From: Glycomyces amatae
GTDB lineage: Bacteria > Actinomycetota > Actinomycetes > Mycobacteriales > Micromonosporaceae
Direction: 5' to 3'
DNA: 64,000 nt
Assembly (NCBI RefSeq): GCF_020991375.1
Contig: NZ_JAJLQZ010000001.1
Location: forward strand, 372,001 to 436,000
The notes below the pieces were generated by a model. That model did not search any database and was not told where the DNA came from. It saw nothing but the letters and a program-made list of their open reading frames with translations. Made by a program: the position numbers and the translations under genes. Below, in pieces: positions 39,806 through 48,860 of this stretch (position 1 is its first letter; each line of letters starts with the position of its first letter).

Positions 39806-39875
39806 CGTAGCCCGCCTCCCGCAGCGGGTCTCGGATGGTGTCCGATCACGGGCGCCGGTCCCATGTCCTCCGCCG
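39806..39875 (+). pseudogene. Decayed 3' copy of tRNA-Ser(GCU)
   Basis: 66 bases from GCCCGCCT to TCCTCCGCCG align with the 3' part of the tRNA at 34347-34437, with one gap and about 74% identity by eye. The match includes the anticodon stem sides, the variable arm (CGGATGGTGTCCG in place of CGGGTGATACCCG), the T-arm side CCCAT and the acceptor TCCTCC. The anticodon is destroyed, so it is not functional. Orientation is the same as the intact tRNA. Confidence 0.7.
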
Positions 39876-39887
39876 ACGGTCTCGCCG

Positions 39888-41225
39888 CTACGGCTCATCC
39901 TCCGGTTCGTCGTTCTCGCGCTGCCGTTCGGCTCGCATTTCGGACCAGCGCTGGAGTCGCTCGCCGATCCGGGCCTCGTCCCCGTTGGCGGTGGGCCGGT
40001 AGTAGGTCTCGCGGTCCATGCCGTCGGGGAAGTAGTCGGCGCCGGAGAAGCCGTCCTCGGCATCGGGATCGTACCGGTAGCCCTCGCCGTAGCCGAGCCG
40101 CTTCATGAGGCCGGTGGGGGCATTGAGGATGTGGGCGGGCGGGGCGAGCGAGCCGGTCTCGCGGGCGCGCTTGCGGGCGGCGCCGAAACCGCGGTAGACC
40201 GCGATCGACTTCGGCGCGGTCGCGAGGTAGACGACGGCCTGGGCGATCGCCAGCTCCCCTTCGGGGGAGCCGAGCCGCTCGTAGACGTCCCAGGCGGCGA
40301 GGGCCTGCCGGACCGCGTGCGGGTCGGCGGTGCCGACGTCCTCGGTGGCGAACCTGGTGATGCGGCGGGCGATGAACAGCGGGTCCTCGCCGCCCTCGAG
40401 CATCCGCGCGAGCCAGTACAGGGCCGCGTCGGGGTCGGAGCCGCGCATCGACTTGTGGAGCGCGGAGATCAGGTTGTAGTGGCCCTCCTGGGCCTTGTCG
40501 TAGACGGGGGCGCGCTTCTGGACCTGGGCGGCGAGCCCGGCGACGTCGAGCGGCGCGGTGCCCTCGGGGAGCGCGAGGAGCTGCTCGGCCATGTTGAGCA
40601 GGTAGCGGCCGTCGCCGTCGGCGAGCGCGAGGAGCGCCTCCCGCGCCTCGGGTTCGAGCGGCAGGGGCCGCCCGGTCTCGGCCTCGGCGCGGTCGGCGAG
40701 CGTGCGCAGCGCGGCGTCGTCGAGCCGTCTGAGGACGAGCACCTGGCAGCGCGACAGGAGCGCGCCGTTGAGCTCGAAGCTCGGGTTCTCGGTCGTGGCG
40801 CCGACGAGAACGACGGTGCCGTCCTCGACGTAGGGCAGGAAGCCGTCCTGCTGGGCGCGGTTGAAGCGGTGGATCTCGTCGACGAACAGCATGGTGCCCT
40901 GCCCGGTCTCGCGGCGCTGCCGGGCCGCTCGGAAGACCTTCCGCAGGTCGGCGACGCCGGAGAACGTGGCCGACAGCGGTTCGAACGCCAGGTTCGCCCG
41001 CTCGGCCAGGAGCCGGGCGATCGTGGTCTTCCCGGACCCCGGCGGTCCCCAGAGAATCTGGGAGACGAGCCGGCCGCGCCCGACCATGCGCCCGATCGGC
41101 GCGTCGGGGGCGAGCAGGTGGTCCTGGCCGACGACCGCTTCGAGGGACTGCGGCCGCAGGCGGTCGGCGAGCGGCCGGGGAGGTTCGCCGCCGAACAGCG
41201 GCAGGGCCGGAGGGTCGGTGCTCAC
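39888..41225 (-). CDS. rarA: RarA/MgsA AAA+ ATPase (replication-associated recombination)
   Basis: 445 residues from GTG 41225. Clamp-loader-like AAA+ protein: PLADRLRPQSLEAVVGQDHLL (about 17-37), Walker A GPPGSGKT (60-67), Walker B FVDEIHRFNRAQQD (about 114-127), sensor 1 VLVGATTENPSFELN (about 138-152), then MRGSDPDAALYWLARMLEGGEDPLF and the C-terminal tetramer region with GYGEGYRYDPD. The order is that of RarA/WRNIP1. It acts at stalled forks with SSB and RecA. It is monocistronic and lies just outside the tRNA-bounded islet, marking the resumption of core genome. Confidence 0.95.
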   Translation of the reverse strand: MSTDPPALPLFGGEPPRPLADRLRPQSLEAVVGQDHLLAPDAPIGRMVGRGRLVSQILWGPPGSGKTTIARLLAERANLAFEPLSATFSGVADLRKVFRAARQRRETGQGTMLFVDEIHRFNRAQQDGFLPYVEDGTVVLVGATTENPSFELNGALLSRCQVLVLRRLDDAALRTLADRAEAETGRPLPLEPEAREALLALADGDGRYLLNMAEQLLALPEGTAPLDVAGLAAQVQKRAPVYDKAQEGHYNLISALHKSMRGSDPDAALYWLARMLEGGEDPLFIARRITRFATEDVGTADPHAVRQALAAWDVYERLGSPEGELAIAQAVVYLATAPKSIAVYRGFGAARKRARETGSLAPPAHILNAPTGLMKRLGYGEGYRYDPDAEDGFSGADYFPDGMDRETYYRPTANGDEARIGERLQRWSEMRAERQRENDEPEDEP

Positions 41226-41300
41226 CGGCGGCTCCGCTCGACGCGGGGACCGCCGGCCCGAAGCCGTTTCGCATCCATGGCCGTATCCTCCTCCCCCCGC

Positions 41301-41329
41301 GGTGGCGCCGCACGCCGAACGGCGCCACC
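41301..41329 (-). terminator. Terminator of the Gfo/Idh oxidoreductase gene
   Basis: GGTGGCGCCG pairs with CGGCGCCACC around a nine-base loop, 12 bases after the minus-strand stop at 41342. Confidence 0.55.
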
Positions 41330-41341
41330 GCCCGGGAGGCG

Positions 41342-42541
41342 CTAGGCCCCCGGGGCGTCGCCGAAGTCGTCGATGCGGAGGCGTTCGCCGCCGCGCAGGG
41401 CCGATTCGTGGGCCACGACGCCCGGGAGCGTGTACCGCGCGGCCACCCAGGCGTTCACGCTCGGCAGCGTCCGCTCGTTCACGGCGGTCACGAAGTCGTG
41501 CACGAGCAGCTGGTGGCTGCCCATGTGCCCGTTGCCGAGGCCCTTGAACTCGGCCGGGAGGGCGGCGGTGTCGTGCACGGGCGCGTGCCCGGAGATGAAG
41601 GAGTCGTGCAGCCTCGGGTCCACCCCGGCCAGCCCCGGGTCGTCGGCCCCGCTGGCCGACCCGGGGCGCACCAGGTCGGAGAGGTCGTGCAGCGGACCGG
41701 ACCGGTCGTGCCACAGCGTGGACCGGGCGCCCTGCTCGAGGATGCCCTCGGTGCCGTAGAAGGTGAACCGCGACTCGGGGACGCCCTCGGCGAGGCCGAC
41801 GCGGCGGAACTCGTTGGTGCGCATGCTTCCCCCGTCGGCCGTCTCGAACAGCGCGGTGGCGTTGGAGAAGTCGTTGTCGAACATGCTCACGGACCGGTCG
41901 AACACGCCGTCGCCGCGCCGGTCGGGCACGCCCACGGCGCTGACGCTGACCGCGTGGGTGCTCCAGGCGCCGAGCACGCCGCCGATGGCGTGGGTGGGGT
42001 ACTTCATGGGCGGGAAGCTGGCGGTGCGCTTCCACTCGGCGCCGCCGCTGTACTGGTAGGCCGCGTAGAAGCCGTGGTCCATGTCGTGCACGTAGTCGCC
42101 CTCGGCGTAGAAGAGGCGCCCGAACGCCCCTGCGGCGGCCTTCTGTCGGGCGAGCACGGTGGCGGGGTGGTAGAAGCTGGTCTCGCCCATCATGTAGGTG
42201 AGGCCGGTCTCCTTGACGGCGTCGATGATCGCGCCGATCTCCTCGACCGTGAAGGCCATCGGCACGGCGGAGTAGACGTGCTTGCCCGCGCGCAGCGCCC
42301 GCACCACGAGCGGCCCGTGCGTCCACCGCTGGGTGAAGACCGCGACGGCGTCCGCGTCCGAGGCGAGCATCGCGTCGAAGTCCTCGGCCGTCCCCGCCAG
42401 GCCGAGCTCGCCGACGAGGGTCGCGGCGCGGTCGGGGAGGAGGTCGGTGACGGTGACGCGGGAGACCCCGGGGTGGGCGTTGAACAGTTTCGCGAACGCG
42501 CCGGCGAACTGCCCGGCGCCGACGATGCCGATTGAGAACAC
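41342..42541 (-). CDS. Gfo/Idh/MocA-family oxidoreductase
   Basis: 399 residues from ATG 42541. The N-terminal Rossmann fold opens with FSIGIVGAGQFAGAFAKLF (about residues 2-20) and has the AVAVFTQRWTHGPLVVRALRAGKHVYSAVPM stretch, containing the 'E/A-K-P' equivalent as H-V-Y-S-A-V-P, so the usual Lys-Pro is replaced. The C-terminal sheet has YAEGDYVHDMDHGFYAAYQY and KYPTHAIGGVLGAW, with the catalytic-type H-x-x-x-x of PTHAIG. The substrate is likely a sugar or inositol derivative. It is divergent from an AraC regulator at 42651, which probably controls it. Confidence 0.85.
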   Translation of the reverse strand: MFSIGIVGAGQFAGAFAKLFNAHPGVSRVTVTDLLPDRAATLVGELGLAGTAEDFDAMLASDADAVAVFTQRWTHGPLVVRALRAGKHVYSAVPMAFTVEEIGAIIDAVKETGLTYMMGETSFYHPATVLARQKAAAGAFGRLFYAEGDYVHDMDHGFYAAYQYSGGAEWKRTASFPPMKYPTHAIGGVLGAWSTHAVSVSAVGVPDRRGDGVFDRSVSMFDNDFSNATALFETADGGSMRTNEFRRVGLAEGVPESRFTFYGTEGILEQGARSTLWHDRSGPLHDLSDLVRPGSASGADDPGLAGVDPRLHDSFISGHAPVHDTAALPAEFKGLGNGHMGSHQLLVHDFVTAVNERTLPSVNAWVAARYTLPGVVAHESALRGGERLRIDDFGDAPGA

Positions 42542-42650
42542 GGTGAGACTCCATGGTCAGGGGGACTGGTCGAAGGCGGCGGGTGGCGGCCGCCGCATCA
42601 CGGTATAGGTTTCGATTCGAGAAGTCTTCACCGATTGGAACGAGTCTTTC

Positions 42651-43472
42651 TTGGATCCTCAGATCGCGATCGCCCCGCCGGAGCTGGTGGGCTGGGCCGG
42701 GCGCCCCATCCTCATGGACGCCGCCCACCAGCACGACGACCTGGAGATCAACTTCGTCGCCGAGGGCGGCACGATGCTCTACCTGTTCGGCGGCGAGCCC
42801 GTCGAGATCGCCCCGGGCTCGGTGGCGGCGTTCTGGGCGGCCGTGCCCCACCAGCTCGTCGCGAACGGGGCGACCCGGGCGCACTGGGTGCATGTGCCGT
42901 TCGCGACCTTCCTGGGCTGGGGCCTGCCGACCGCGCTGGTCGGCCGGCTGCTCTCGGGGACGCCGCTCATCGCCCCGCCCTCGGCGGCCATGGCCTCGGA
43001 CCCGGCGAACTTCACCCAGTGGGCCGCCGACCTGGCCAGCGCGCGGCCCGAGCGCCGCCGCATCCTGCTGCTCGAGGTCGAGGCGCGGGTCCGGCGCCTC
43101 GCGCTGGACGCGCCGCAGGGGCCGGCGGCCGAGTACTCGGGCGGCGACCCGGCGCTGCGCCATGTCGTCACGATGGTCCGGCACCTCGCCGAGCACTTCC
43201 GCGAACCGCTGACGGTCGCCGACGTCGCCGCCGCGGCGAGCCTGCACCCCAACTACGCGATGGCGCACTTCGGCAAGATCGTGCGCACCACGATCATCGA
43301 CTACCTCACGCGGTGCCGCCTGGCCGAGGGGCGGCGCCTGCTCGTCACCACCGACCTCCCGATCGCGACCGTGGCGGCCGAGTCCGGCTTCAGCTCGGTC
43401 AGCCGGTTCTACGCCGCGTTCAAGACCGGGTGCGGCGTCCCGCCCGCCGCGTACCGCCGCCAGCACCGGTAG
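42651..43472 (+). CDS. AraC-family regulator with cupin-like N-terminus
   Basis: 273 residues from TTG 42651. No ATG is available nearby apart from residue 22, so the start is uncertain. The N-terminal cupin has HQHDDLEINFVAEGGTMLYLFGG and VEIAPGSVAAFWAAVPHQL (about 25-70), a sugar-sensing beta-barrel. The C-terminal AraC domain has two helix-turn-helices: PLTVADVAAAASLHPNYAMAHF and PIATVAAESGFSSVSRFYAAFK, ending at GVPPAAYRR. By family logic it activates the divergent Gfo/Idh gene in response to a sugar. Confidence 0.85.
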   Translation: MDPQIAIAPPELVGWAGRPILMDAAHQHDDLEINFVAEGGTMLYLFGGEPVEIAPGSVAAFWAAVPHQLVANGATRAHWVHVPFATFLGWGLPTALVGRLLSGTPLIAPPSAAMASDPANFTQWAADLASARPERRRILLLEVEARVRRLALDAPQGPAAEYSGGDPALRHVVTMVRHLAEHFREPLTVADVAAAASLHPNYAMAHFGKIVRTTIIDYLTRCRLAEGRRLLVTTDLPIATVAAESGFSSVSRFYAAFKTGCGVPPAAYRRQHR

Positions 43473-43487
43473 CGCCGCGGCACCGGG

Positions 43488-44132
43488 TCACCTGCGCCAG
43501 AACAGGTGGTGCGCCACGCCGCTGGGGCTCGGCACGACCTCGTGGTGGAAGCGGTCGTCCAGCTCCTGCGGGGACTTCCACAGCCGCGACCCCGCTCCGA
43601 TCGAGACCGGCGAGACCGCCACGTGCAGGGTGTCGACGAGGCCGGCGTCGAGGAACGACCGGATGGTCGCGGCCCCGCCGCCGAGCCGCACGTCCTTGCC
43701 GTCCGCGGCCTCCCGCGCCAGCGCGAGGGCGGCGGCGGGGTCGGCGTCGATGAAGTGGAACGTGGTGTCGGCGAGCGTGAACGAGGGGCGCGTGTGGTGG
43801 GTCAGCACGAACACCGGCGTGTGGAACGGCGGCTCCTCGCCCCACCAGCCGCGCCACCCGTGGTCCTTCCAGGGGCCCCGGTGGGGGCTGAACTTGTTGC
43901 TGCCCATGATCTCGGCGCCGATGTTGCGGGAGAAGTCCCGGGTGAAGTAGTCGTCGAGCCCGCGGCCGCCGCCCGGTTCGGTGCGGTTGGGCCAGCTCGC
44001 CGTGGCCCCGGCCCAGGCGAACATCGCGCCGGGGTCGGCGGTGCCGAACGGCCGCTCGAGGCTCTGGTGCTCGCCGGCGCCGAACCCGTCCTGCGAGACG
44101 GTGAAGTTCTGGACTCTCAGAAGCTGGCTCAT
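43488..44132 (-). CDS. RibD/dihydrofolate-reductase-family protein
   Basis: 214 residues from ATG 44132. It begins with SQLLRVQNFTVSQDGFGAGE, the strand-turn start of the RibD_C/DHFR-like family. IMGSNKFSPHRGPW (about 76-89), PVFVLTHHTRPSFTLADTTFHF and a GGAATIRSFLDAGLVDTLHVAVSPV motif (about 152-176) follow, where Gly-Gly-x-x-x binds NADPH. The usual reaction is NADPH-dependent reduction of a pteridine- or pyrimidine-like compound, substrate unknown. It is convergent with the AraC gene (16 bases between stops). The XRE regulator at 44219 points the same way and its stop lies 86 bases upstream. Confidence 0.85.
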   Translation of the reverse strand: MSQLLRVQNFTVSQDGFGAGEHQSLERPFGTADPGAMFAWAGATASWPNRTEPGGGRGLDDYFTRDFSRNIGAEIMGSNKFSPHRGPWKDHGWRGWWGEEPPFHTPVFVLTHHTRPSFTLADTTFHFIDADPAAALALAREAADGKDVRLGGGAATIRSFLDAGLVDTLHVAVSPVSIGAGSRLWKSPQELDDRFHHEVVPSPSGVAHHLFWRR

Positions 44133-44218
44133 GCGGTCCTCTTGTCGTGGTGGTGACGGGGTGACGGTGATGAGACTCCGCGGGCCGCCGGTATTCATCG
44201 CCGCGGCCGATATCTCCG

Positions 44219-45061
44219 CTACCCGGCGAGCGGCTGCGCTCCGACGGCGGCCAGCAGGCGCAGCTTCTCGTGGGTCTCGCTGCCGGGGACGGCGGTGTAG
44301 ACGAGCAGCGAGTGGGCGTGGCCCGGGTCGACGAGGTGCTGGCAGTGGAGCTCGAGCGCGCCCACCTCGGGGTGCGCGAAGCGCTTGACCTGGCCCGGGC
44401 GGACGCCCACCTCGTGGCCGGCCCAGAGCCGCCGGAACTCCTCGCTCCGGTCGAGCAGCAGCTCGGCGAGGTGCGCGGCCCGCGAGTCGGGCCCGCGCAG
44501 CGCCAGGACCTCGCGCAGCCCCGAGGCGTACATGCGGCTCAGGAACGCGTGCTCCTCGGGCGCGTAGCGCCGCCGCACCTCGGGCATCGTGAACCACCGG
44601 TAGCCGAGGCTGCGCTCGGGCCCGCTGTAGGCGGTCGTGTCGCCGGTGAGGGCGACGCCCAGCGACGTCTGCCGCAGGGTCTCGCCCAGCTCGGTCACGA
44701 TCTCGGCGGGCGTGTCGCCGAGGCGGTCGAGGACGCGCAGGAGCCCGGGGCTGATGTGCTCGCCCACCACGCCGCTCACCGGCGGCCGGTGCCCGGCGAG
44801 GCGGAACAGGTGGTCGCGCTCCATGTGCGACAGGTGCAGGCCCTGGGCGATCGAGGCGAGCATCTGCTCCGAGGGCTGCGGCCCGCGCCGCCGCTCGAGC
44901 CGGGCGTAGTAGTCGACCGACATGTGGCACAGCGCCGCGACCTCCTCGCGACGCAGGCCCGCCGTCCTGCGGCGGGGGCCGCGCGGCAGCCCCGCGTCCT
45001 CCGGTTGCAGCGCCTCGCGGCGCGTCCGCAGGAAATCGGCCAGTCCGGCGCGGTCGATCAC
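44219..45061 (-). CDS. XRE regulator with MmyB-like ligand-binding domain
   Basis: 280 residues from GTG 45061, supported by AAGGGGG six bases upstream; ATG 45091 is the alternative. The helix-turn-helix is in [20 protein letters not shown] followed by [21 protein letters not shown] (about 35-75), the [11 protein letters not shown] signature of this subfamily. The C-terminal MmyB-like domain has [33 protein letters not shown] and [13 protein letters not shown], the fatty-acid-like ligand pocket. In actinomycetes these regulators usually repress an adjacent divergent SDR, and the SDR at 45237 is placed exactly so. Confidence 0.9.
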   Translation of the reverse strand: MIDRAGLADFLRTRREALQPEDAGLPRGPRRRTAGLRREEVAALCHMSVDYYARLERRRGPQPSEQMLASIAQGLHLSHMERDHLFRLAGHRPPVSGVVGEHISPGLLRVLDRLGDTPAEIVTELGETLRQTSLGVALTGDTTAYSGPERSLGYRWFTMPEVRRRYAPEEHAFLSRMYASGLREVLALRGPDSRAAHLAELLLDRSEEFRRLWAGHEVGVRPGQVKRFAHPEVGALELHCQHLVDPGHAHSLLVYTAVPGSETHEKLRLLAAVGAQPLAG

Positions 45062-45236
45062 GGCGTTCCCCCTTCTCGCGGATCGCTCCATGTATACCGT
45101 CCCGGACGGGGCGCAGCCACGGCCCGCCGATCCCCCTCTCGTGGCCGGCCCGGGGATCAGCGGATCGGGAGGCCCTGGACGGGGGCCGCCGTGTCCGGGA
45201 CCGTGGTGGCCGGGAGACGAGCCAAGGAGCAGCGCG

Positions 45237-46175
45237 ATGACACGCACGATCGACATCACCGTCCCGGACCTGTCGGGGAAGCGGGCGGTGGTCACCGGGG
45301 CCAGCGACGGCATGGGGCTGGGCATCGCCGAGCGCCTCGCCGCCGCGGGGGCGGAGGTGGTCATGCCCGTCCGCAATCTCGAGAAGGGCGAGCGCGCGGC
45401 CGAGCGGATCCGCCGGGCCGCGCCGGGCGCGGCGGTCTCGCTGCGCCGCCTCGACCTGTCGTCGCTGGAGTCGGTCGCGGCCCTCGGCGACACCCTGCGC
45501 GGCGAGGGGGACCCGATCCACCTGCTGGTCAACAACGCGGGGGTGATGACGCCGCCGGACCGGCAGACCACCGCGGACGGATTCGAGCTCCAGTTCGGCA
45601 CCAACCACCTCGGGCACTTCGCGCTCACCGCCCGCCTGCTGCCGCTGCTGCGGGCGGGCCGGGCCCGCGTGACCTCGCAGGTGAGCGTCGCGGCGCGCAG
45701 CGGCGCCGTCAACTGGGACGACCTGAACTGGGAGCACGGCTACCGCGGGCAGCGCGCCTACAGCCAGTCGAAGATCGCGTTCGGGCTGTTCGGCCTCGAG
45801 CTGGAGCGGCGCAGCAGGGCCCGCGGCTGGGGCGTCACCAGCAACCTCGCCCATCCGGGCGTGGCCCCCACCAGCCTCCTGGCCGCCCGCCCGGAGCTCG
45901 GCCGCGGCCGCGACACGCCCCAGGTCCGCCTCATCCGGTGGCTCTCGGCCCGCGGGATCCTCCTGGGCACCGTCGCGACCGCGAAGCTGCCCGCGCTCAT
46001 GGCCGCCACCGACCCCGCCGCGAAGCCCGGCGCCCTCTACGGTCCCAGCGGCCCCGGCCACCTCGGCGGCCCGCCCGCCGAGCAGCGGCTGTATCCGCCG
46101 CTGCGCAGCGCCGACGAGGCCGCGCGCGTCTGGGAGGTCTCGGAGCGGCTCACCGGGATCGAGGTCGCCGCCTGA
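45237..46175 (+). CDS. Short-chain dehydrogenase (SDR), probable target of the MmyB-like regulator
   Basis: 312 residues from ATG 45237. TGASDGMG at 20-27, NNAG at 99-102, catalytic Tyr175 and Lys179 (AYSQSK), with Ser150-ish before. The length (about 60 more than classical SDRs) and the extended C-terminal part with [16 protein letters not shown] are those of the retinol-dehydrogenase-like 'SDR' with C-terminal tail. The pair SDR plus MmyB-like XRE is widespread in actinomycetes. It ends before a bidirectional terminator. Confidence 0.9.
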   Translation: MTRTIDITVPDLSGKRAVVTGASDGMGLGIAERLAAAGAEVVMPVRNLEKGERAAERIRRAAPGAAVSLRRLDLSSLESVAALGDTLRGEGDPIHLLVNNAGVMTPPDRQTTADGFELQFGTNHLGHFALTARLLPLLRAGRARVTSQVSVAARSGAVNWDDLNWEHGYRGQRAYSQSKIAFGLFGLELERRSRARGWGVTSNLAHPGVAPTSLLAARPELGRGRDTPQVRLIRWLSARGILLGTVATAKLPALMAATDPAAKPGALYGPSGPGHLGGPPAEQRLYPPLRSADEAARVWEVSERLTGIEVAA

Positions 46176-46198
46176 GGCCCCGGCAGGGGAGGCGGGGG

Positions 46199-46234
46199 TC
46201 CGCGACCCGGAGAGGAGACGCCGGGCCGCGGACA
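46199..46234. terminator. Bidirectional terminator between SDR and DUF4360 genes
   Basis: A 13-base stem with one mismatch (46199-46211 with 46222-46234) and a ten-base loop, midway between two convergent stops. Confidence 0.55.
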
Positions 46235-46263
46235 TCGTGGAGGTTCAGGACGCGGGGCCGCGC

Positions 46264-46929
46264 TTAATCGGTCTCGTCCTGGTCGCACTGCTTCCACGCG
46301 AAGTGGAACACGGTCTCGATGTCGCCATCGGTCGAGTCCATCGCGAGGAAGCTCTTCAGGGTGGGGTCGTCGCCCGCGCTGACGCGCAGCTCGGTGTTGA
46401 TGTTGAAGTTGCGCTCTTCACCGCAGGGCCTGTAGACGACCTGGTCCACCTCGACCTCGTCGGTGAACTGCCAGTTGTCGCTGAGCGGTCCCGACAGCCG
46501 GTGGGTGGAGCTGGTGGTCTGGGACATGCCCGAGAAGTAGTAGCTCGCCCGCTGCATGCCGCTGGCGCCCTCCTCGAGGTGCCCGAAGCCGCGGTAGTCG
46601 GTCTTCGCGATCGCGTAGGTGAAGCCCGACGGGACGTTCACGATCAGGTTGAGCTGGCAGTTCTTGCGGAAGTCGGTGGGGTCGGAGTTGCCGCCGGCCT
46701 GCGCCAGGTAGTCGCTGTAGGTCACGGTGAACGAGGTGTTGCCCTCGTTGACCGCGACGGCCGTGGTGTCCTGGGGGCACCCCGAGCCGTTGACCGTGGC
46801 GATGTCGATGACGATCTGGTCGGGGGGCGCGTTGGTGAAGTGCGGGGCGGCCTGCGCGGGGCTCGCCAGCACCAGGGTCGCCAGGGCCAGGGCCCCGACG
46901 AGCACCGATGCCTTGCGGATGAGTTTCAT
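46264..46929 (-). CDS. Secreted DUF4360 protein
   Basis: 221 residues from ATG 46929. Signal peptide MKLIRKASVLVGALALATLVL with an AlaGlnAla cleavage site near residue 27. The mature domain has the DUF4360 hallmarks: VNGSGCPQDT, NTSFTVTYSDYLAQAGG, RKNCQLNLIVNVPSGFTYAI, DYRGFGHLEEG, YYFSG, and a late RPCGEERNFNINTELRV. Four cysteines suggest two disulfides. DUF4360 proteins are secreted by fungi and actinobacteria, of unknown function. It is closely related to the next protein at 47388-48038 (same order, same length), a tandem duplication. The gene has its own promoter at 47097-47125. Confidence 0.9.
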   Translation of the reverse strand: MKLIRKASVLVGALALATLVLASPAQAAPHFTNAPPDQIVIDIATVNGSGCPQDTTAVAVNEGNTSFTVTYSDYLAQAGGNSDPTDFRKNCQLNLIVNVPSGFTYAIAKTDYRGFGHLEEGASGMQRASYYFSGMSQTTSSTHRLSGPLSDNWQFTDEVEVDQVVYRPCGEERNFNINTELRVSAGDDPTLKSFLAMDSTDGDIETVFHFAWKQCDQDETD

Positions 46930-47387
46930 GATGATCCCTCTCAAATGGTGGAGGTTGGGCGATGTCGGCCGACGGGCGGCGACATGGGGACCGGGTGGGG
47001 ACGCGCCGCGGGTGAGCGGGCGGGCAGGACTCCGACGGAGTGCCTGGAGGCGGATCGGCGGAGTGGGTTTTGTCCGACTCGCCTGATCCATACATATATA
47101 TATACATCAATGTCTAAGGGGTCAAGGATTTCACAGGAATTGATCACAGATTGTCCAATGAGGCTAGTGATACGGTTATTGACACGCGGTGGAATCCGGT
47201 TCAAGGCAGGCAAGAGTGCCCCGTATCATCGACACATGATCGGTGTTATCAGTGTTCAGAAGGCCTGCTGTTTCCGAAAAGATCGTGAAGCATCAATTCC
47301 GCGCATGCGGATCCAGCGCATCCGCGCCTCGGATGAGGAGCGGATGCGCCAGCGCGTATTCAGTACTCGGTCTGGTCTCAGGCCGCT
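46930..47387 (-). promoter_or_regulatory. Long AT-rich leader and promoter of the DUF4360 gene
   Basis: 458 bases without a gene. On the minus strand TTGACC (47125-47120) is followed by a 17-base spacer and TATATA (47102-47097), a strong consensus-like promoter, so the leader is about 160 bases. The segment around 47085-47250 is unusually AT-rich for this genome. Nothing else is recognisable between 47130 and 47387. Confidence 0.6.
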
Positions 47388-48038
47388 TTAACCGCAGCGT
47401 TTCCAGGCGAAGTGGAAGACGGTCTCGATGCTGCCCCGCGACGAGTCCATCGCCATGAAGCTGCTCAGGCCGGGGTCGTCGCCGGCGCTCACCCGGAGCT
47501 CGGCGTTGATGTTGAGGTTCCGCTGCTCCCCGCAGGGCTGGTAGACCAGCTCGCTCCCGGCGGCCCTGTCGGTGAACTGCCAGCCGCCGTTGTAGGGGCC
47601 GCTCAGCTGGTGGGAGGAGCTGGTGGTCGCGGACTCGCCGCTGAAGTAGTAGCTCGCCTGCTGCATGCCGGTGGCGCCGCGCTCGAGGTGCCCGAAGCCG
47701 CGGTAGTCGGCCCTGGCGATCGCGTAGGTGAAGCCCGAGGGGATGTTCACGACCAGGTTGAGCTGGCAGTTCTTGCGGGAGTCGACGACGTCGGTGCCGC
47801 CGCCCGCCTCGGCGAGGAACTGGTCGTAGGTCACGGTGAAGGCGGTGTTGTCGCCGTTGACCTCGGCCTCGGCGGTGCCCCGCGGGCAGCCGGAGCCGTT
47901 GACGGTGGCGACCTCGACGGTGATCTTGCCGCCGGGGGTCTCGGTGGGTCGGACGTCGGCCTGCGCGGGGCCGGCCAGCATGACGGCGGCCAGGCCGGCC
48001 GCTCCCGCGAGCAGCGGGATCTTTCGGAGAACTGTCAT
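47388..48038 (-). CDS. Secreted DUF4360 protein (paralogue)
   Basis: 216 residues from ATG 48038. Signal peptide MTVLRKIPLLAGAAGLAAVML with cleavage near AlaGlnAla27. It carries the same motif order as its neighbour: VNGSGCPRGT, NTAFTVTYDQFLAEAGG, RKNCQLNLVVNIPSGFTYAI, DYRGFGHLERG, YYFSG, QPCGEQRNLNINAELRV. Function unknown. It differs in having a CelR/CebR-like operator in its leader (48128-48141), so one copy is apparently linked to cellulose-sugar control. Separate promoters show that the two are not an operon. Confidence 0.9.
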   Translation of the reverse strand: MTVLRKIPLLAGAAGLAAVMLAGPAQADVRPTETPGGKITVEVATVNGSGCPRGTAEAEVNGDNTAFTVTYDQFLAEAGGGTDVVDSRKNCQLNLVVNIPSGFTYAIARADYRGFGHLERGATGMQQASYYFSGESATTSSSHQLSGPYNGGWQFTDRAAGSELVYQPCGEQRNLNINAELRVSAGDDPGLSSFMAMDSSRGSIETVFHFAWKRCG

Positions 48039-48127
48039 TGGATTACTTTCTGGGATAAGGGAGAACAACGTCGACTGCTCCACTGCGGGTTCGCGATCGG
48101 AGCCGGTGCGCCGCCCATGCAGAGACC

Positions 48128-48141
48128 TGGGAGCGCTTCCA
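48128..48141. promoter_or_regulatory. CelR/CebR-like operator
   Basis: TGGGAGCGCTTCCA agrees with the 14-base palindrome TGGGAGCGCTCCCA, known as the binding site of the cellobiose-responsive LacI-type repressor of cellulase genes in actinomycetes, at 13 of 14 positions. It lies between promoter 48202-48230 and the start codon 48038, so it would act as a roadblock. Confidence 0.6.
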
Positions 48142-48860
48142 ATCGGCATGCGGGGAGATCGGGGTTCCGATTGTGTCGAGGGTGCCCAATCCGTGTATCT
48201 AGGTATATACATAGAGGACTATTTAGTCAAGATGTATTGAACTGTTCATATTAGATTTACTCGGGAGGTAAGAGGGCAAACAGTGAATCAGATGAGCATT
48301 CTGGTCAATCTGATGGGGGTGGGGCCAGGTTGGCCATCGTGGACGGGCTAACGGGAGGGGGCCGGCGGACCGCGCCCCGGTGCCGAAGCGGGCACGCGAG
48401 TCCACTGAGGTCGGAGTTCCGCCGTCCGCGTTCCGTGAAAAGCGGGGGTTTCACGTATATCGATTTCATATCGAAATGCGACATGTCCGTGAGAGCGATT
48501 CCACAGTTGTGCACGCAATTCGTGCGATCGGGCTCGCCGCGATCGCCCGGTCCGGCCGAGAGTGGGACGACAATGCTTCCGAACTGCGATAACTTGTTAC
48601 CACCGCGAGGCCGTACACTCCCGCGCGACGGCGACCCCGCCGCACGTCCGGCCCCGCGCACCGGCCGTCCGGAGCGTTCCCGATCGGGTCGCGCCGACCG
48701 ATTCGCGACCGCAACCCGGGATGCGCGCATTTAACTGGAAATGACCACCTCCTCACGCGACCCGCCGATCCGCTCGATTGTCGGCCCCCTGCGGCATTCG
48801 CCGTCCTCGACATCGGCCACCGGCGGGACCGGTCATCCCTCACATCGAAAGCAGTCCGAA
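48142..48860. promoter_or_regulatory. Long intergenic region with DUF4360 promoter and unidentified motifs
   Basis: 720 bases without a credible gene. On the minus strand TTGACT (48230-48225), a 17-base spacer and TATACC (48207-48202) form a promoter at the same distance from its gene as in the neighbouring paralogue. Near 48434-48455 a seven-base hairpin (CGTGAAA/TTTCACG) and at 48463-48477 ATTTC/GAAAT around ATATC could be protein sites. No operator is seen close to the lipoprotein gene at 48861. Confidence 0.5.

Noticed and set aside
48305-48740. Short frames on both strands in the DUF4360-lipoprotein spacer
   Set aside because: No ribosome sites, Arg/Pro-rich composition and no conserved-looking segments; regarded as non-coding.
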